A DNA stretch of 36,241 nucleotides, from NCBI GenBank assembly GCA_030065115.1, contig JASJDO010000008.1:1-36241 (forward strand), given 5' to 3'. The stretch is from Rhizobiaceae bacterium (lineage in GTDB: Bacteria > Pseudomonadota > Alphaproteobacteria > Rhizobiales > Rhizobiaceae). The notes below the pieces were generated by a model that was not told the origin of the DNA, did not search any database, and was given only the letters and a program-made list of their open reading frames with translations. Below are positions 26,397 through 34,118 of this stretch, piece by piece (position 1 is the stretch's first letter; every line of letters begins with the position of its first letter). Made by a program: the position numbers and the translations under genes.

Positions 26397-26543
26397 TTAT
26401 TCACAGCCTCAACTCTGAATACCGGAATTTTGATTCAGCTTTCCACAGCATTCTGAAAACAGATTCCGGAAGCTGGGGATATTCGGGAAAAATGATTCGC
26501 AAGCCGTTACAGACTCTTGTTTTGGGAGTCTCAGACTGGTTAA
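26397..26543 (+). promoter_or_regulatory. gcrA upstream control region: DnaA box, five GANTC sites, CtrA half-site-like sequence
   Basis: TTATTCACA (26397-26405) matches the DnaA-box pattern TTWTNCACA. GANTC sites, methylated by CcrM in alphaproteobacteria, occur at 26432, 26462, 26494, 26512 and 26526. TTAACCAG on the minus strand (26536-26543) is one base from the CtrA half-site TTAACCAT. In Caulobacter gcrA is activated by DnaA and repressed by CtrA, and GcrA itself acts at methylated GANTC promoters. The sites are seen; their function is inferred. Confidence 0.55.
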
Positions 26544-26671
26544 TTGCCTCAACAGTGGAGACGGACCCTGCGGCGGACCAAGCAGGACCATTAAACAGAA
26601 CAGGATAGATCCAACCCAGGATGTTGCGTTTTGGGAATGCGGTTGGCTTTGCCTGATTTAGGAGCAGTTGA

Positions 26672-27163
26672 ATGTCCTGGACAGAGGAAAGAGTAGCATT
26701 ACTTAGCAAGCTTTGGGCAGATGGATTGAGCGCCAGTCAGATTGCTGGTGAGCTTGGTGGGGTTACCAGAAACGCCGTTATCGGCAAGGTTCACAGACTT
26801 GGTCTTTCTGGAAGAGCAAAGCCGGCGAGCTCAAGCGCAAAGCGAGTGAAGCGGCCGCGTTCGACCTATAACTCGAAGCCCCGCACCAATTCGCGCAATG
26901 GGCTTGGGCCACGGGAAACCGGCACTCAAAACCTAAGAACAATTGTCGAGGATCTGACAGCGCCTGAAAGCAAAAAGCTCAGCCTTGTGGAATTAACTGA
27001 GAAAACCTGCAAGTGGCCAGAGGGCGATCCGGCAACCGATGACTTTCATTTCTGCGGCAACAAAACCAAGGAAGAAGCGCCTTATTGCGAGTATCATTGC
27101 AAGTTGGCGTATCAGCAGAATATTGATCGCAGACGTGACAAACAACGCGCAAACGCTGCATAG
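26672..27163 (+). CDS. gcrA: GcrA cell cycle regulator
   Basis: 163 residues. The N-terminal helix-turn-helix domain (about 1-45: MSWTEERVALLSKLWADG, ASQIAGELGGVTRNAVIGKVHRLGL) is the GcrA DNA-binding fold. A basic, low-complexity linker follows (about 46-90), then the conserved C-terminal domain (CKWPEGDP, FHFCGNK and PYCEYHCKLAYQ) that contacts sigma70. GcrA recruits RNA polymerase to promoters carrying CcrM-methylated GANTC and drives S-phase gene expression in alphaproteobacteria. The start ATG has GGAG 7 nt upstream. It is a single-gene unit with its own terminator. Confidence 0.96.
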   Translation: MSWTEERVALLSKLWADGLSASQIAGELGGVTRNAVIGKVHRLGLSGRAKPASSSAKRVKRPRSTYNSKPRTNSRNGLGPRETGTQNLRTIVEDLTAPESKKLSLVELTEKTCKWPEGDPATDDFHFCGNKTKEEAPYCEYHCKLAYQQNIDRRRDKQRANAA

Positions 27164-27193
27164 AGCAATAAACCCAATAAGATTGAATTAAAG

Positions 27194-27219
27194 AAAGGAC
27201 GTGTTGTGCGTCCTTTTTT
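27194..27219 (+). terminator. Intrinsic terminator of gcrA
   Basis: AAAGGACG (27194-27201) pairs with CGTCCTTT (27209-27216) around TGTTGTG, with six Ts at the end. It begins 30 bp after the gcrA stop. Confidence 0.88.
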
Positions 27220-27293
27220 ATTTATGGCTTTTCAAGACCAGAAAGGGATGAGCAAACGCGTTATCGCACTGAATGTGTTTACGCAATTAAATA

Positions 27294-27309
27294 CAATCGC
27301 CTGCGATTG
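27294..27309 (-). terminator. Weak hairpin at the phoB 3' end
   Basis: CAATCG and CGATTG flank a 4-nt loop, 4 nt after the phoB stop; on the minus strand TATTTAATT follows. It is short and the tail is not a clean T run, so it may only be a weak terminator. Confidence 0.35.
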
Positions 27310-27312
27310 AGC

Positions 27313-28017
27313 TCAAACTGCTCTAGCGGAAAATTTGTCGTCAAGTGCATAGCCTGCTCCGCGAACAGTGCGGATAGGATCAATTTCCTTGCCTCGACAA
27401 ATGCATCGGCGAAGCCGGCCCACATGCACGTCCACCGTGCGCTCATCGACATAGTTGTTTCTTCCCCAAACTCCATCGAGCAATTGTTCTCTTGAGAAAA
27501 CCCGGCCTGGAGAACTCATCAGGAATTCCAGCAATTTGTATTCGGTAGGGCCCAGTTTGACTTCGCGGCCATTGCGATGAACCCGCCTTGTTTCACGGTC
27601 CATCTCTAGGTCCCCCACTTTGAGCAGAGAGGAAATCTTTTCTGGATTTGCACGACGCAGCATAGCCTTAACGCGTGCCATCAACTCAGGAACAGAAAAC
27701 GGTTTGACCACGAAGTCATCAGCGCCTGTCGACAGGCCGCGAATGCGTTCGGATTCTTCACTACGCGCTGTGAGCATAATTACCGGCAGTGCTTCGGTCT
27801 CGTTTCTCAGACGCAATCGACGACACAATTCTATGCCTGATAATCCGGGCAACATCCAATCAAGAAGCAACAGATCCGGCACCTCTTCGCGAAGTCTGAT
27901 CTCGGCATCGTCGCCACGATCAACGACCTCAACATTGTATCCTTCAGCTTCCAGATTGTATTTTAGCAACTCCGAAAGCGCGCTTTCGTCTTCAACAACC
28001 ATCACACTGGGGTGCAT
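27313..28017 (-). CDS. phoB: Phosphate regulon response regulator PhoB
   Basis: 234 residues: a receiver domain (1-120) with acidic pocket E9/D10, phosphorylated D53 in LLDWMLPG, T84 in LTAR and K106 in VVKPF, followed by an OmpR/PhoB winged-helix domain (about 135-230) with the recognition-helix region DERTVDVHVGRLRR. Phospho-PhoB activates Pho-regulon genes at low phosphate. It is the last gene of the pst cluster, 23 bp after phoU, with a purine-rich site AGAGGATCAGGA before the ATG. Its kinase partner PhoR is encoded at the other end of the cluster. Confidence 0.95.
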   Translation of the reverse strand: MHPSVMVVEDESALSELLKYNLEAEGYNVEVVDRGDDAEIRLREEVPDLLLLDWMLPGLSGIELCRRLRLRNETEALPVIMLTARSEESERIRGLSTGADDFVVKPFSVPELMARVKAMLRRANPEKISSLLKVGDLEMDRETRRVHRNGREVKLGPTEYKLLEFLMSSPGRVFSREQLLDGVWGRNNYVDERTVDVHVGRLRRCICRGKEIDPIRTVRGAGYALDDKFSARAV

Positions 28018-28040
28018 GTTCCTGATCCTCTTAAGGCCCG

Positions 28041-28748
28041 CTACTCTTCATTGATGTTGCTGTTACCTGTCACGATGTAATGAATATTTTCAGCCAGATT
28101 GGTGATGTGGTCGCCGATCCGTTCCATATTCTTCGCGCAGAAAAGAAGGTGCGTGCAGTAGCTGATATAGCGAGCATCCTCCATCATGTAGGTCAGCAAT
28201 TCGCGAAACAGAGAAGTGTAAAGACTGTCAATCTCATCATCACGGTCCCAGACTTCTTTTGCTTTCTTGATATCCTTGGAAGCATAGGCATCCAACACAT
28301 CCTTGAGCTGCTCAAGCGAGACGTTTGTTAGATGTTGCAAACCACGCTGCAGTTTCTTTGGCGGGAGGTTATCCTCGATCTGGAAGGTACGTCGGCCAAT
28401 ATTCTTGCCAAGATCGCCAATCCTTTCAAGGTCTGTTGCCATGCGTAGAGCACCAATTGCTTCCCGCAAATCCTGGGCCATGGGTTGTCGTTTGGTGATC
28501 AACAAAACCACATGGCTGTCTATTTCTTCCTGCAAAGCATCCAGCAGCTTGTCATCTGCAACAACGGAGTGCGCGATACCCTGATCAGCAGTGAGAAGTC
28601 CGGTGACAGAGCGCGCCACCATGCTTTCCGCATTGCCACCCATTTCGGATATCTTGGCAACAAGATACTGAAGGTCTTCATCAAACGCTGTGACCGTATG
28701 ATCATGCCCACTTAGGGGATTTAAAGGATTTTCTATTGGATCGTTCAT
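28041..28748 (-). CDS. phoU: Phosphate transport system regulatory protein PhoU
   Basis: 235 residues made of two PhoU three-helix repeats. Recognised by the DLERIGDLGKNIGRR block near the middle of the first half and ERIGDHITNLAENIHYIVTG at the end, the E/DxxxD-type metal-binding motifs of PhoU. It signals phosphate sufficiency from PstSCAB to PhoR, keeping PhoB dephosphorylated. Its ATG overlaps the pstB stop (TAATG), a sign of translational coupling and fixed stoichiometry. Confidence 0.96.
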   Translation of the reverse strand: MNDPIENPLNPLSGHDHTVTAFDEDLQYLVAKISEMGGNAESMVARSVTGLLTADQGIAHSVVADDKLLDALQEEIDSHVVLLITKRQPMAQDLREAIGALRMATDLERIGDLGKNIGRRTFQIEDNLPPKKLQRGLQHLTNVSLEQLKDVLDAYASKDIKKAKEVWDRDDEIDSLYTSLFRELLTYMMEDARYISYCTHLLFCAKNMERIGDHITNLAENIHYIVTGNSNINEE

Positions 28749-29560
28749 TAGCCGTATCGACCTGTGATATAATCTTGCGTTTTCTGATTGGTTGGGTTGG
28801 TGAACATTGTGTCCGTATCGTCCACTTCAACAAGTTCCCCCAAATGGAACATGGCTGTCTGCTGTGAAACGCGTGCTGCCTGTTGCATGGAATGCGTAAC
28901 GATGACGATCGTATAGTTCTGGCGAAGCTCGTCGATCAGCTCTTCAACCTTTGCGGTTGCAATAGGGTCAAGCGCCGAGCAGGGCTCATCCATCAAGATT
29001 ACTTCCGGGCTGACAGCAATTGCCCGGGCAATACACAGGCGTTGTTGTTGTCCGCCGGAAAGTCCGGTGCCCGGTTCATTCAGACGATCCTTTACCTCAT
29101 CGAACAGACCAGCCTTCTGAAGGCTAGTAGCAACCACTTCCTCAAGTTCAGCTTTGCCGCGAACCAGACCGTGAATACGTGGACCATAGGCGATATTTTC
29201 AAAAATGGACTTCGGAAAGGGATTGGGCTTCTGGAACACCATGCCTACACGGGCACGTAGTTCCACCACATCAATATCCTTGTCATAAATATCCTCGCCA
29301 TCGAGCGAGATATCCCCATTCACACGACAGATATCAATCGTATCATTCATGCGGTTGAGACAACGCAAAAACGTGGATTTGCCGCACCCGGACGGGCCAA
29401 TCAGTGCCATCACCTGACGTTCAGGGATCTCCAGATTAACGTCAAACAGTGCCTGTTTCTCACCATAAAAAACCGAGACATCCTTACCGGACATTTTGAT
29501 TGGATTTTGGACCATTTTGTTCACTGCGTCTTCTTGTTGCCTTTTACTCATCACATTCAT
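28748..29560 (-). CDS. pstB: Phosphate ABC transporter ATP-binding protein PstB
   Basis: 270 residues of ABC ATPase: Walker [10 protein letters not shown] at 55-63, the Q-loop in FQKPNPFP, the signature LSGGQQQR, Walker [14 protein letters not shown] and the switch His in [18 protein letters not shown] and NRMNDTI are PstB hallmarks. It drives phosphate import with PstA and PstC. The first ATG has AAGGAG 8 nt upstream and that site contains the pstA stop (TAAGGAG), so pstA and pstB are tightly coupled. Confidence 0.96.
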   Translation of the reverse strand: MNVMSKRQQEDAVNKMVQNPIKMSGKDVSVFYGEKQALFDVNLEIPERQVMALIGPSGCGKSTFLRCLNRMNDTIDICRVNGDISLDGEDIYDKDIDVVELRARVGMVFQKPNPFPKSIFENIAYGPRIHGLVRGKAELEEVVATSLQKAGLFDEVKDRLNEPGTGLSGGQQQRLCIARAIAVSPEVILMDEPCSALDPIATAKVEELIDELRQNYTIVIVTHSMQQAARVSQQTAMFHLGELVEVDDTDTMFTNPTNQKTQDYITGRYG

Positions 29561-29571
29561 AGCAGTTCTCC

Positions 29572-31404
29572 TTACCAGCGACGCTCAAAACGTTTGCGCA
29601 ACAGGACTGCCAATGCATTCATCAGTACCAGAAACACCAGCAAAACCATAATAGCTGCAGCAGTTTTTTGTTGGAAACCGGGCTCAGGTGCATCAGCCCA
29701 CAAAAAGACCTGAACCGGAAGAACTGTGGACGGATCCGTAAATCCTGCGGGGATGTCCACCACGAAGGCAACCATGCCAATCATCAGCAATGGCGCAGTC
29801 TCGCCAAGCGCCCGCGCCATGCCAATAATCGCACCGGTCAAAATTCCCGGTATAGCGAGCGGAAGCACGTGATGGAAAACGGCCTGTAATTTGGAAGCGC
29901 CTACTCCCAGTGCTGCTTCACGAATGGACGGCGGAACAGATTTCAAAGCTGTGCGTGAAGCAATAATGACAACAGGTAAGGTCATCAATGCCAAGACCAT
30001 GCCCCCCACTACAGGCGCCGAACGAGGCAGTTCGAAGAAATTGAGGAATACCGCCAAACCAAGCAGACCGAACACAATAGACGGAACAGCCGCAAGGTTG
30101 TTTATGTTTACTTCAATCAAATCGGTGAACTTGTTTTTGGGGGCAAATTCTTCAAGATAGATTGCGGCTGCTACACCCAAGGGAAAAGAAAGAAGCAACG
30201 TCACAAGCATTGTGAAGAAAGAGCCCACAACCGCTCCCCAAACACCGGCCATTTCCGGTTCGCGGCTATCACCATTTGTAAAAAAGATTGATGCAAAGCG
30301 GTTTTCGATCCGCCCCTCCGCAACCAAGCGGTCCAGGGCCGCAACCTCTTTATCCTTAAACTTTCGATCTGCCTCCGCCTCAGGAATGAGTTTCAAAGTC
30401 CAATCACCTGAGGCCACCTTATCCAGGCTGTTCATGGGGATAATGGAAGTACCGATTGCCTCATTGCTGCTAACGCTAGACAGTTTAAGAACACCGCCGT
30501 TCGCGTTAATCATCACAGTAGGCATGCTGGAATCCAATATCTCCGTGCCATCCGTAGCCTGACTACGCTTGATCAAATCATCATAACGGCTTGTTGCATC
30601 AGCAAGCTCCGCATTTAGCGACTGGATATTGGCATTGGCCTTCTCAACGCTTACCGAGCTCTCATTCGCGGCAACAATGGTGTTCTGTGTATCGAGAGCA
30701 AGCTTAATGTCGAAAATCCGACGATTTATTCGCTCGGCACGTTCGGCAAGTTCGTTTCTCACGGCTTGTAATGTATTAGCAAATACAGCCTCTTCTGCGC
30801 GGATCGTCACATCATCCGATGTTTGCGAGAACGCAAGTCCGCTTGTAGGGTTTTCCTGTGTCGATGTTGCCGTAAGGCCTTTCAAATACAGATCTACAAA
30901 GTCCGAAACAGGAACGGCATAGTCAAATTTCGTCCCGGCCAGCTCTGTATTTTCCAAGACATCGTCACGAAGCAAAACACCCGAAACGCCCGTTATAACC
31001 TGTCGCGCAATCTTTTTGTCTTTCCGACTGCTAAAATACGGCATCTCCCCGTAAAGGCCTTGCAGGATTGGTTTGCGGAAATCCGGGTAGCGCTTTTCCT
31101 TTTCTCCATCCGCCAGATTATTGTTGTGCTGGATCGCCTCTTCCAATTCAGCACGGTTGATTGAAGTCAGGTCAACAGGAACAGAGATATAATTATACGT
31201 AAATGCAGGTAATCCGGTCAGGATGAACGTTGACAAAAGCAAGATGAGAAATGCAACCGACGCCAATATCGCGCTCAACCCCAAAAGCTTGAAACGGCTC
31301 TCAGAAGCGTACCGCTTCTTCAATCTGGCACGATGCGCATCGCAATCGCGCTTGCCAGTCAATTGTGGCGAATTCGACAATACGTTTTGAGATGTATCAG
31401 TCAT
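29572..31404 (-). CDS. pstA: Phosphate ABC transporter permease PstA, long form
   Basis: 610 residues, about twice enteric PstA. The C-terminal 290 residues are the BPD_transp_1 permease domain ([28 protein letters not shown] and the [29 protein letters not shown] coupling helix). The N-terminal half has one membrane segment (about 42-65) and then a roughly 320-residue, partly coiled-coil periplasmic region, consistent with the alphaproteobacterial DUF3333-type extension. I chose ATG 31404 (MTDTSQNV): AGGGA lies upstream at good spacing and the start overlaps the pstC stop by 8 bp. The frame to 31431 is the alternative. Confidence 0.93.
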   Translation of the reverse strand: MTDTSQNVLSNSPQLTGKRDCDAHRARLKKRYASESRFKLLGLSAILASVAFLILLLSTFILTGLPAFTYNYISVPVDLTSINRAELEEAIQHNNNLADGEKEKRYPDFRKPILQGLYGEMPYFSSRKDKKIARQVITGVSGVLLRDDVLENTELAGTKFDYAVPVSDFVDLYLKGLTATSTQENPTSGLAFSQTSDDVTIRAEEAVFANTLQAVRNELAERAERINRRIFDIKLALDTQNTIVAANESSVSVEKANANIQSLNAELADATSRYDDLIKRSQATDGTEILDSSMPTVMINANGGVLKLSSVSSNEAIGTSIIPMNSLDKVASGDWTLKLIPEAEADRKFKDKEVAALDRLVAEGRIENRFASIFFTNGDSREPEMAGVWGAVVGSFFTMLVTLLLSFPLGVAAAIYLEEFAPKNKFTDLIEVNINNLAAVPSIVFGLLGLAVFLNFFELPRSAPVVGGMVLALMTLPVVIIASRTALKSVPPSIREAALGVGASKLQAVFHHVLPLAIPGILTGAIIGMARALGETAPLLMIGMVAFVVDIPAGFTDPSTVLPVQVFLWADAPEPGFQQKTAAAIMVLLVFLVLMNALAVLLRKRFERRW

Positions 31405-32788
31405 ATTGTTCCCTGTATTTACGAACAACACGAAGTGCTATGACGTTCAGGCAAAGTGTTATTGCGAACAGAACCAAGCCCAAGGCAAATGCAGCCAGCG
31501 TTTTGGCACTGTTGAATTCCTGATCCCCCTGAAGCAGAGTCACGATCTGCACCGTAACGGTGGTTACCGCTTCAAGCGGATTGATGGTAAGATTTGCCGC
31601 AAGTCCTGCGGCCATGACCACAATCATGGTTTCACCAACGGCTCGTGAAATTGCCAGCAGGAGTGCAGCAACAATTCCGGGGAGTGCCGCTGGCAATACA
31701 ACTTTTCTGATGGTCTCAGACTTTGTTGCACCCATTGCATAAGACCCATCACGCAATGATTGGGGCACCGCGTTAATCACATCATCCGAAAGCGAAAGCA
31801 CGAATGGAATAATCATGATCCCCATGACCAACCCAGCCGCAAGCGCAGACTCTGAAGAAACGGAAAGGCCGATACTCTCGCCCCATCCCCGGATTGCAGG
31901 TGCAATCGTCAAGGCTGCAAAGAAACCGTAAGCAACTGTCGGGATACCTGCCAATACTTCCAGCGCCGGTTTGGCGTAGGCACGGAATGTAGGGCCAGCA
32001 TAGTCTGACATGTAGATAGCAGACATCAGACCAAAGGGCGCGGCGACTGCAATCGCAATAAAGGTAATCAGGAAGGTACCGGTAAAGAGTGGGATCGCCC
32101 CAAAAATCCGCGAATTGTCATCCGCCAAAGTAGTTCCGCCAGCTGATTCAAACGCACTTTGAGGCGACCAATGATAACCGAAAAGAAAATCGAATAGCGG
32201 AACACGTTCAAAGAAACGGATCGATTCAAATATCAACGACAGAATGATCCCAATTGTTGTAAAGATCGCGACCAGTGAGCATATCGCCAATAAAGATCGC
32301 ACAAAGCTCTCAACATAATGTCGTGTTCTAAATTCAAGTCTTATCCGGAAATAGCTTAGATAAAATCCGACTAATACGAGAATTGCCGCGGCAATTGCCA
32401 TATACAAATCGCTTGTTCCCTGCAGTGAGACATAAAGTTCACTGGCATTGATTTTCAGATCATCCTTGAAACCAACAATGCCTCCGAAGGCCAAAGCCTT
32501 GGCATCTCGCAAAACTGCCTGTACTTGCGGCAAAGATAAATCTGCAAACTCACTGGCAAAATTGCTAGTAACCATTCCGTCCATAATGCGACCGGAGAAT
32601 GCAGACCAAATAAGTACCAGAATTAAAGCGGGAACAACGCTGCAAATAACCAAAAACCAACCGTGATAGGTTGGCCTGGAATGCAACGCGGAAACATTGT
32701 TTTGGCAGACGGTCAATGCGCGGGATCGACCAATACCAAACGCTAAAAATGCAGCGACCATCAGCGTACCAACTATGTATATGGCCAT
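31397..32788 (-). CDS. pstC: Phosphate ABC transporter permease PstC
   Basis: 463 residues. The C-terminal permease domain has six membrane segments and the hallmarks FGLMSAIYMSDYAGP, LEVLAGIPTVAYGFFA and the SYAMGATKSETIRKVVLPAALPGI coupling helix. The N-terminal 180 residues add about three membrane segments and a periplasmic loop; such long PstC forms are usual in Rhizobiales. GGGGA lies 7 nt before the ATG. The gene follows pstS after a 119-bp gap containing a hairpin, and its end overlaps pstA. Confidence 0.95.
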   Translation of the reverse strand: MAIYIVGTLMVAAFLAFGIGRSRALTVCQNNVSALHSRPTYHGWFLVICSVVPALILVLIWSAFSGRIMDGMVTSNFASEFADLSLPQVQAVLRDAKALAFGGIVGFKDDLKINASELYVSLQGTSDLYMAIAAAILVLVGFYLSYFRIRLEFRTRHYVESFVRSLLAICSLVAIFTTIGIILSLIFESIRFFERVPLFDFLFGYHWSPQSAFESAGGTTLADDNSRIFGAIPLFTGTFLITFIAIAVAAPFGLMSAIYMSDYAGPTFRAYAKPALEVLAGIPTVAYGFFAALTIAPAIRGWGESIGLSVSSESALAAGLVMGIMIIPFVLSLSDDVINAVPQSLRDGSYAMGATKSETIRKVVLPAALPGIVAALLLAISRAVGETMIVVMAAGLAANLTINPLEAVTTVTVQIVTLLQGDQEFNSAKTLAAFALGLVLFAITLCLNVIALRVVRKYREQYD

Positions 32789-32850
32789 TGTTCGTTCCCC
32801 GATTGCACTGATGTTGATTTAATTTGTGAACTCAATACTTGAAAACCTAA

Positions 32851-32884
32851 GTGCCGCCTAAACGAGAATGTCTTCAGGCGGCAC
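32851..32884 (-). repeat. pstS-pstC intercistronic stem-loop
   Basis: GTGCCGCCT and AGGCGGCAC form a perfect 9-bp GC-rich stem with a 16-nt loop, starting 23 bp after the pstS stop on the minus strand. No T run follows. It probably stabilises the pstS 3' end or causes partial termination, giving more binding protein than permease. Confidence 0.65.
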
Positions 32885-32907
32885 AAATCTGTGGATTAGC
32901 GGTTCGC

Positions 32908-33948
32908 TTAAAACGCCAATGGCGTCATTGAAACCGCAGCTTCTGCGACTGCTTCGCGATCTTCGTCAGGCAACGGAATAAGACCTTTGTCTGCAAGGTA
33001 ACCGTCTTCACCCCATGTGTCTTCAGCTGTAAATTCTTCAACGAACTCAGCAATGCCAGGAATAACACCTACATGTTCTTTCTTCACATAGAAGAAGAGC
33101 GAGCGGGAAATCTGATAATCGCCAGCTGCGATATTCTCAAATTCTGGCTCCACACCATTTACGGTAGCGCCTCGTACCTTGTCGGCATTTTGATCGAGGA
33201 ATGAGAAACCAAAAATTCCATAAGCGTTTTTGTTGGCTTCAAGCTTTTGAATGATGAGGTTGTCATTCTCGCCGGCTTCCACATATGCACCATCTTCACG
33301 GATTGCGTGGGAGATTTTCTTGAAAGCTTTCTTGTCTTCCTTGCGAAGCGCCGCGAGGACTTCGATTTGCTTTGCGCCGCCTTCCATGGCGATTTCAACA
33401 AATGCATCACGCGTACCCGAAGTTGGCGGCGGGCCAAGCACTTCGATCTTGATTTGCGGCAATGATGGATCAACGTCAGCCCATGTCTTGTTTGGATTTG
33501 GGATCATTTTTCCATCGGCACCTGGAATTTCTTTTGCCAAGGCGCGGAAAATCTGTTCGCGTGTGATGCTTAGCTCAGGCCCCGCTTTTGCATTCGCAAG
33601 AACAATTCCATCAAAACCGATTTTTACTTCGACCGGTGTCACACCATTTTCAACGCAAAGCTTGAACTCGGTTTCTTTTATTCTGCGCGATGCGTTTGTG
33701 ATGTCAGGAGTACCTTCACCCACGCCTGAGCAAAAGAGTTTCATGCCACCGCCCGAACCGGTTGATTCAACAACAGGCGTCTTGAAAGATGTTTTCTGAC
33801 CGAATTGCTCAGCAACTGATGTTGAGAACGGGAAAACGGTTGATGAACCTACGATTTGGATCTGATCGCGTGCATGCGCAGATGAAATCGCTGTTGTTGA
33901 AAGAAGAGCAGCGCCTACGGCATAACCCAGGAATTTTTTGAAAGACAT
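32908..33948 (-). CDS. pstS: Periplasmic phosphate-binding protein PstS
   Basis: 346 residues with a signal peptide cleaved after SAHA (residue 26). The phosphate-contacting blocks are present: GSSTVFPFS at 34-42, the STGSGGG loop at 62-68 and GTRDAF near residue 177. It captures inorganic phosphate in the periplasm for PstCAB. GGAG lies 7 nt before the ATG. It has its own 170-bp upstream region after phoR with a possible partial Pho box, so it probably has a separate phosphate-regulated promoter. Confidence 0.96.
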   Translation of the reverse strand: MSFKKFLGYAVGAALLSTTAISSAHARDQIQIVGSSTVFPFSTSVAEQFGQKTSFKTPVVESTGSGGGMKLFCSGVGEGTPDITNASRRIKETEFKLCVENGVTPVEVKIGFDGIVLANAKAGPELSITREQIFRALAKEIPGADGKMIPNPNKTWADVDPSLPQIKIEVLGPPPTSGTRDAFVEIAMEGGAKQIEVLAALRKEDKKAFKKISHAIREDGAYVEAGENDNLIIQKLEANKNAYGIFGFSFLDQNADKVRGATVNGVEPEFENIAAGDYQISRSLFFYVKKEHVGVIPGIAEFVEEFTAEDTWGEDGYLADKGLIPLPDEDREAVAEAAVSMTPLAF

Positions 33949-34075
33949 TTGAAACTCCAGCTTTTTCGAAGCATTTTTCGTTTAACTATGAGAAACAAAA
34001 GGAAACCCTGCTTTCTACAAAAGAGATTAGCAAATGCGCCCGTTTTTTCCTCTACGTGCGCCGTTCTAATGGGTT

Positions 34076-34096
34076 ATGACCTCACTTTTATGACAG
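34076..34096 (-). promoter_or_regulatory. Possible partial Pho box upstream of pstS
   Basis: The minus strand reads CTGTCATAAAA, identical to the first 11 bases of the E. coli pstS Pho box as I recall it, then GTGAGGTCAT, where the second repeat is disrupted (it would need a 3-nt gap to match TGTCAT). About 130 bp upstream of the pstS ATG. Half match only. Confidence 0.35.
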
Positions 34097-34118
34097 TCTA
34101 TCTAATTGATTTTATTCA

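Larger units (their letters stand above)
26244..26671. other. 428-bp intergenic region between divergent argD and gcrA
   Basis: The only gap above 300 bp in the window. From the argD side it holds a minus-strand intrinsic terminator (26282-26310), a 12-bp-stem hairpin (26342-26370), a DnaA box, a cluster of five GANTC sites and a CtrA half-site-like sequence near gcrA. No convincing protein-coding gene is seen. A 16-codon minus-strand frame (26401-26451) has no strong ribosome binding site. Confidence 0.75.

Noticed and set aside
26401-26451. 16-codon minus-strand frame as an arginine leader peptide for argD
   Set aside because: Only two scattered Arg codons, no strong ribosome binding site, and it ends before the hairpins at a distance that does not suit ribosome-stalling control.
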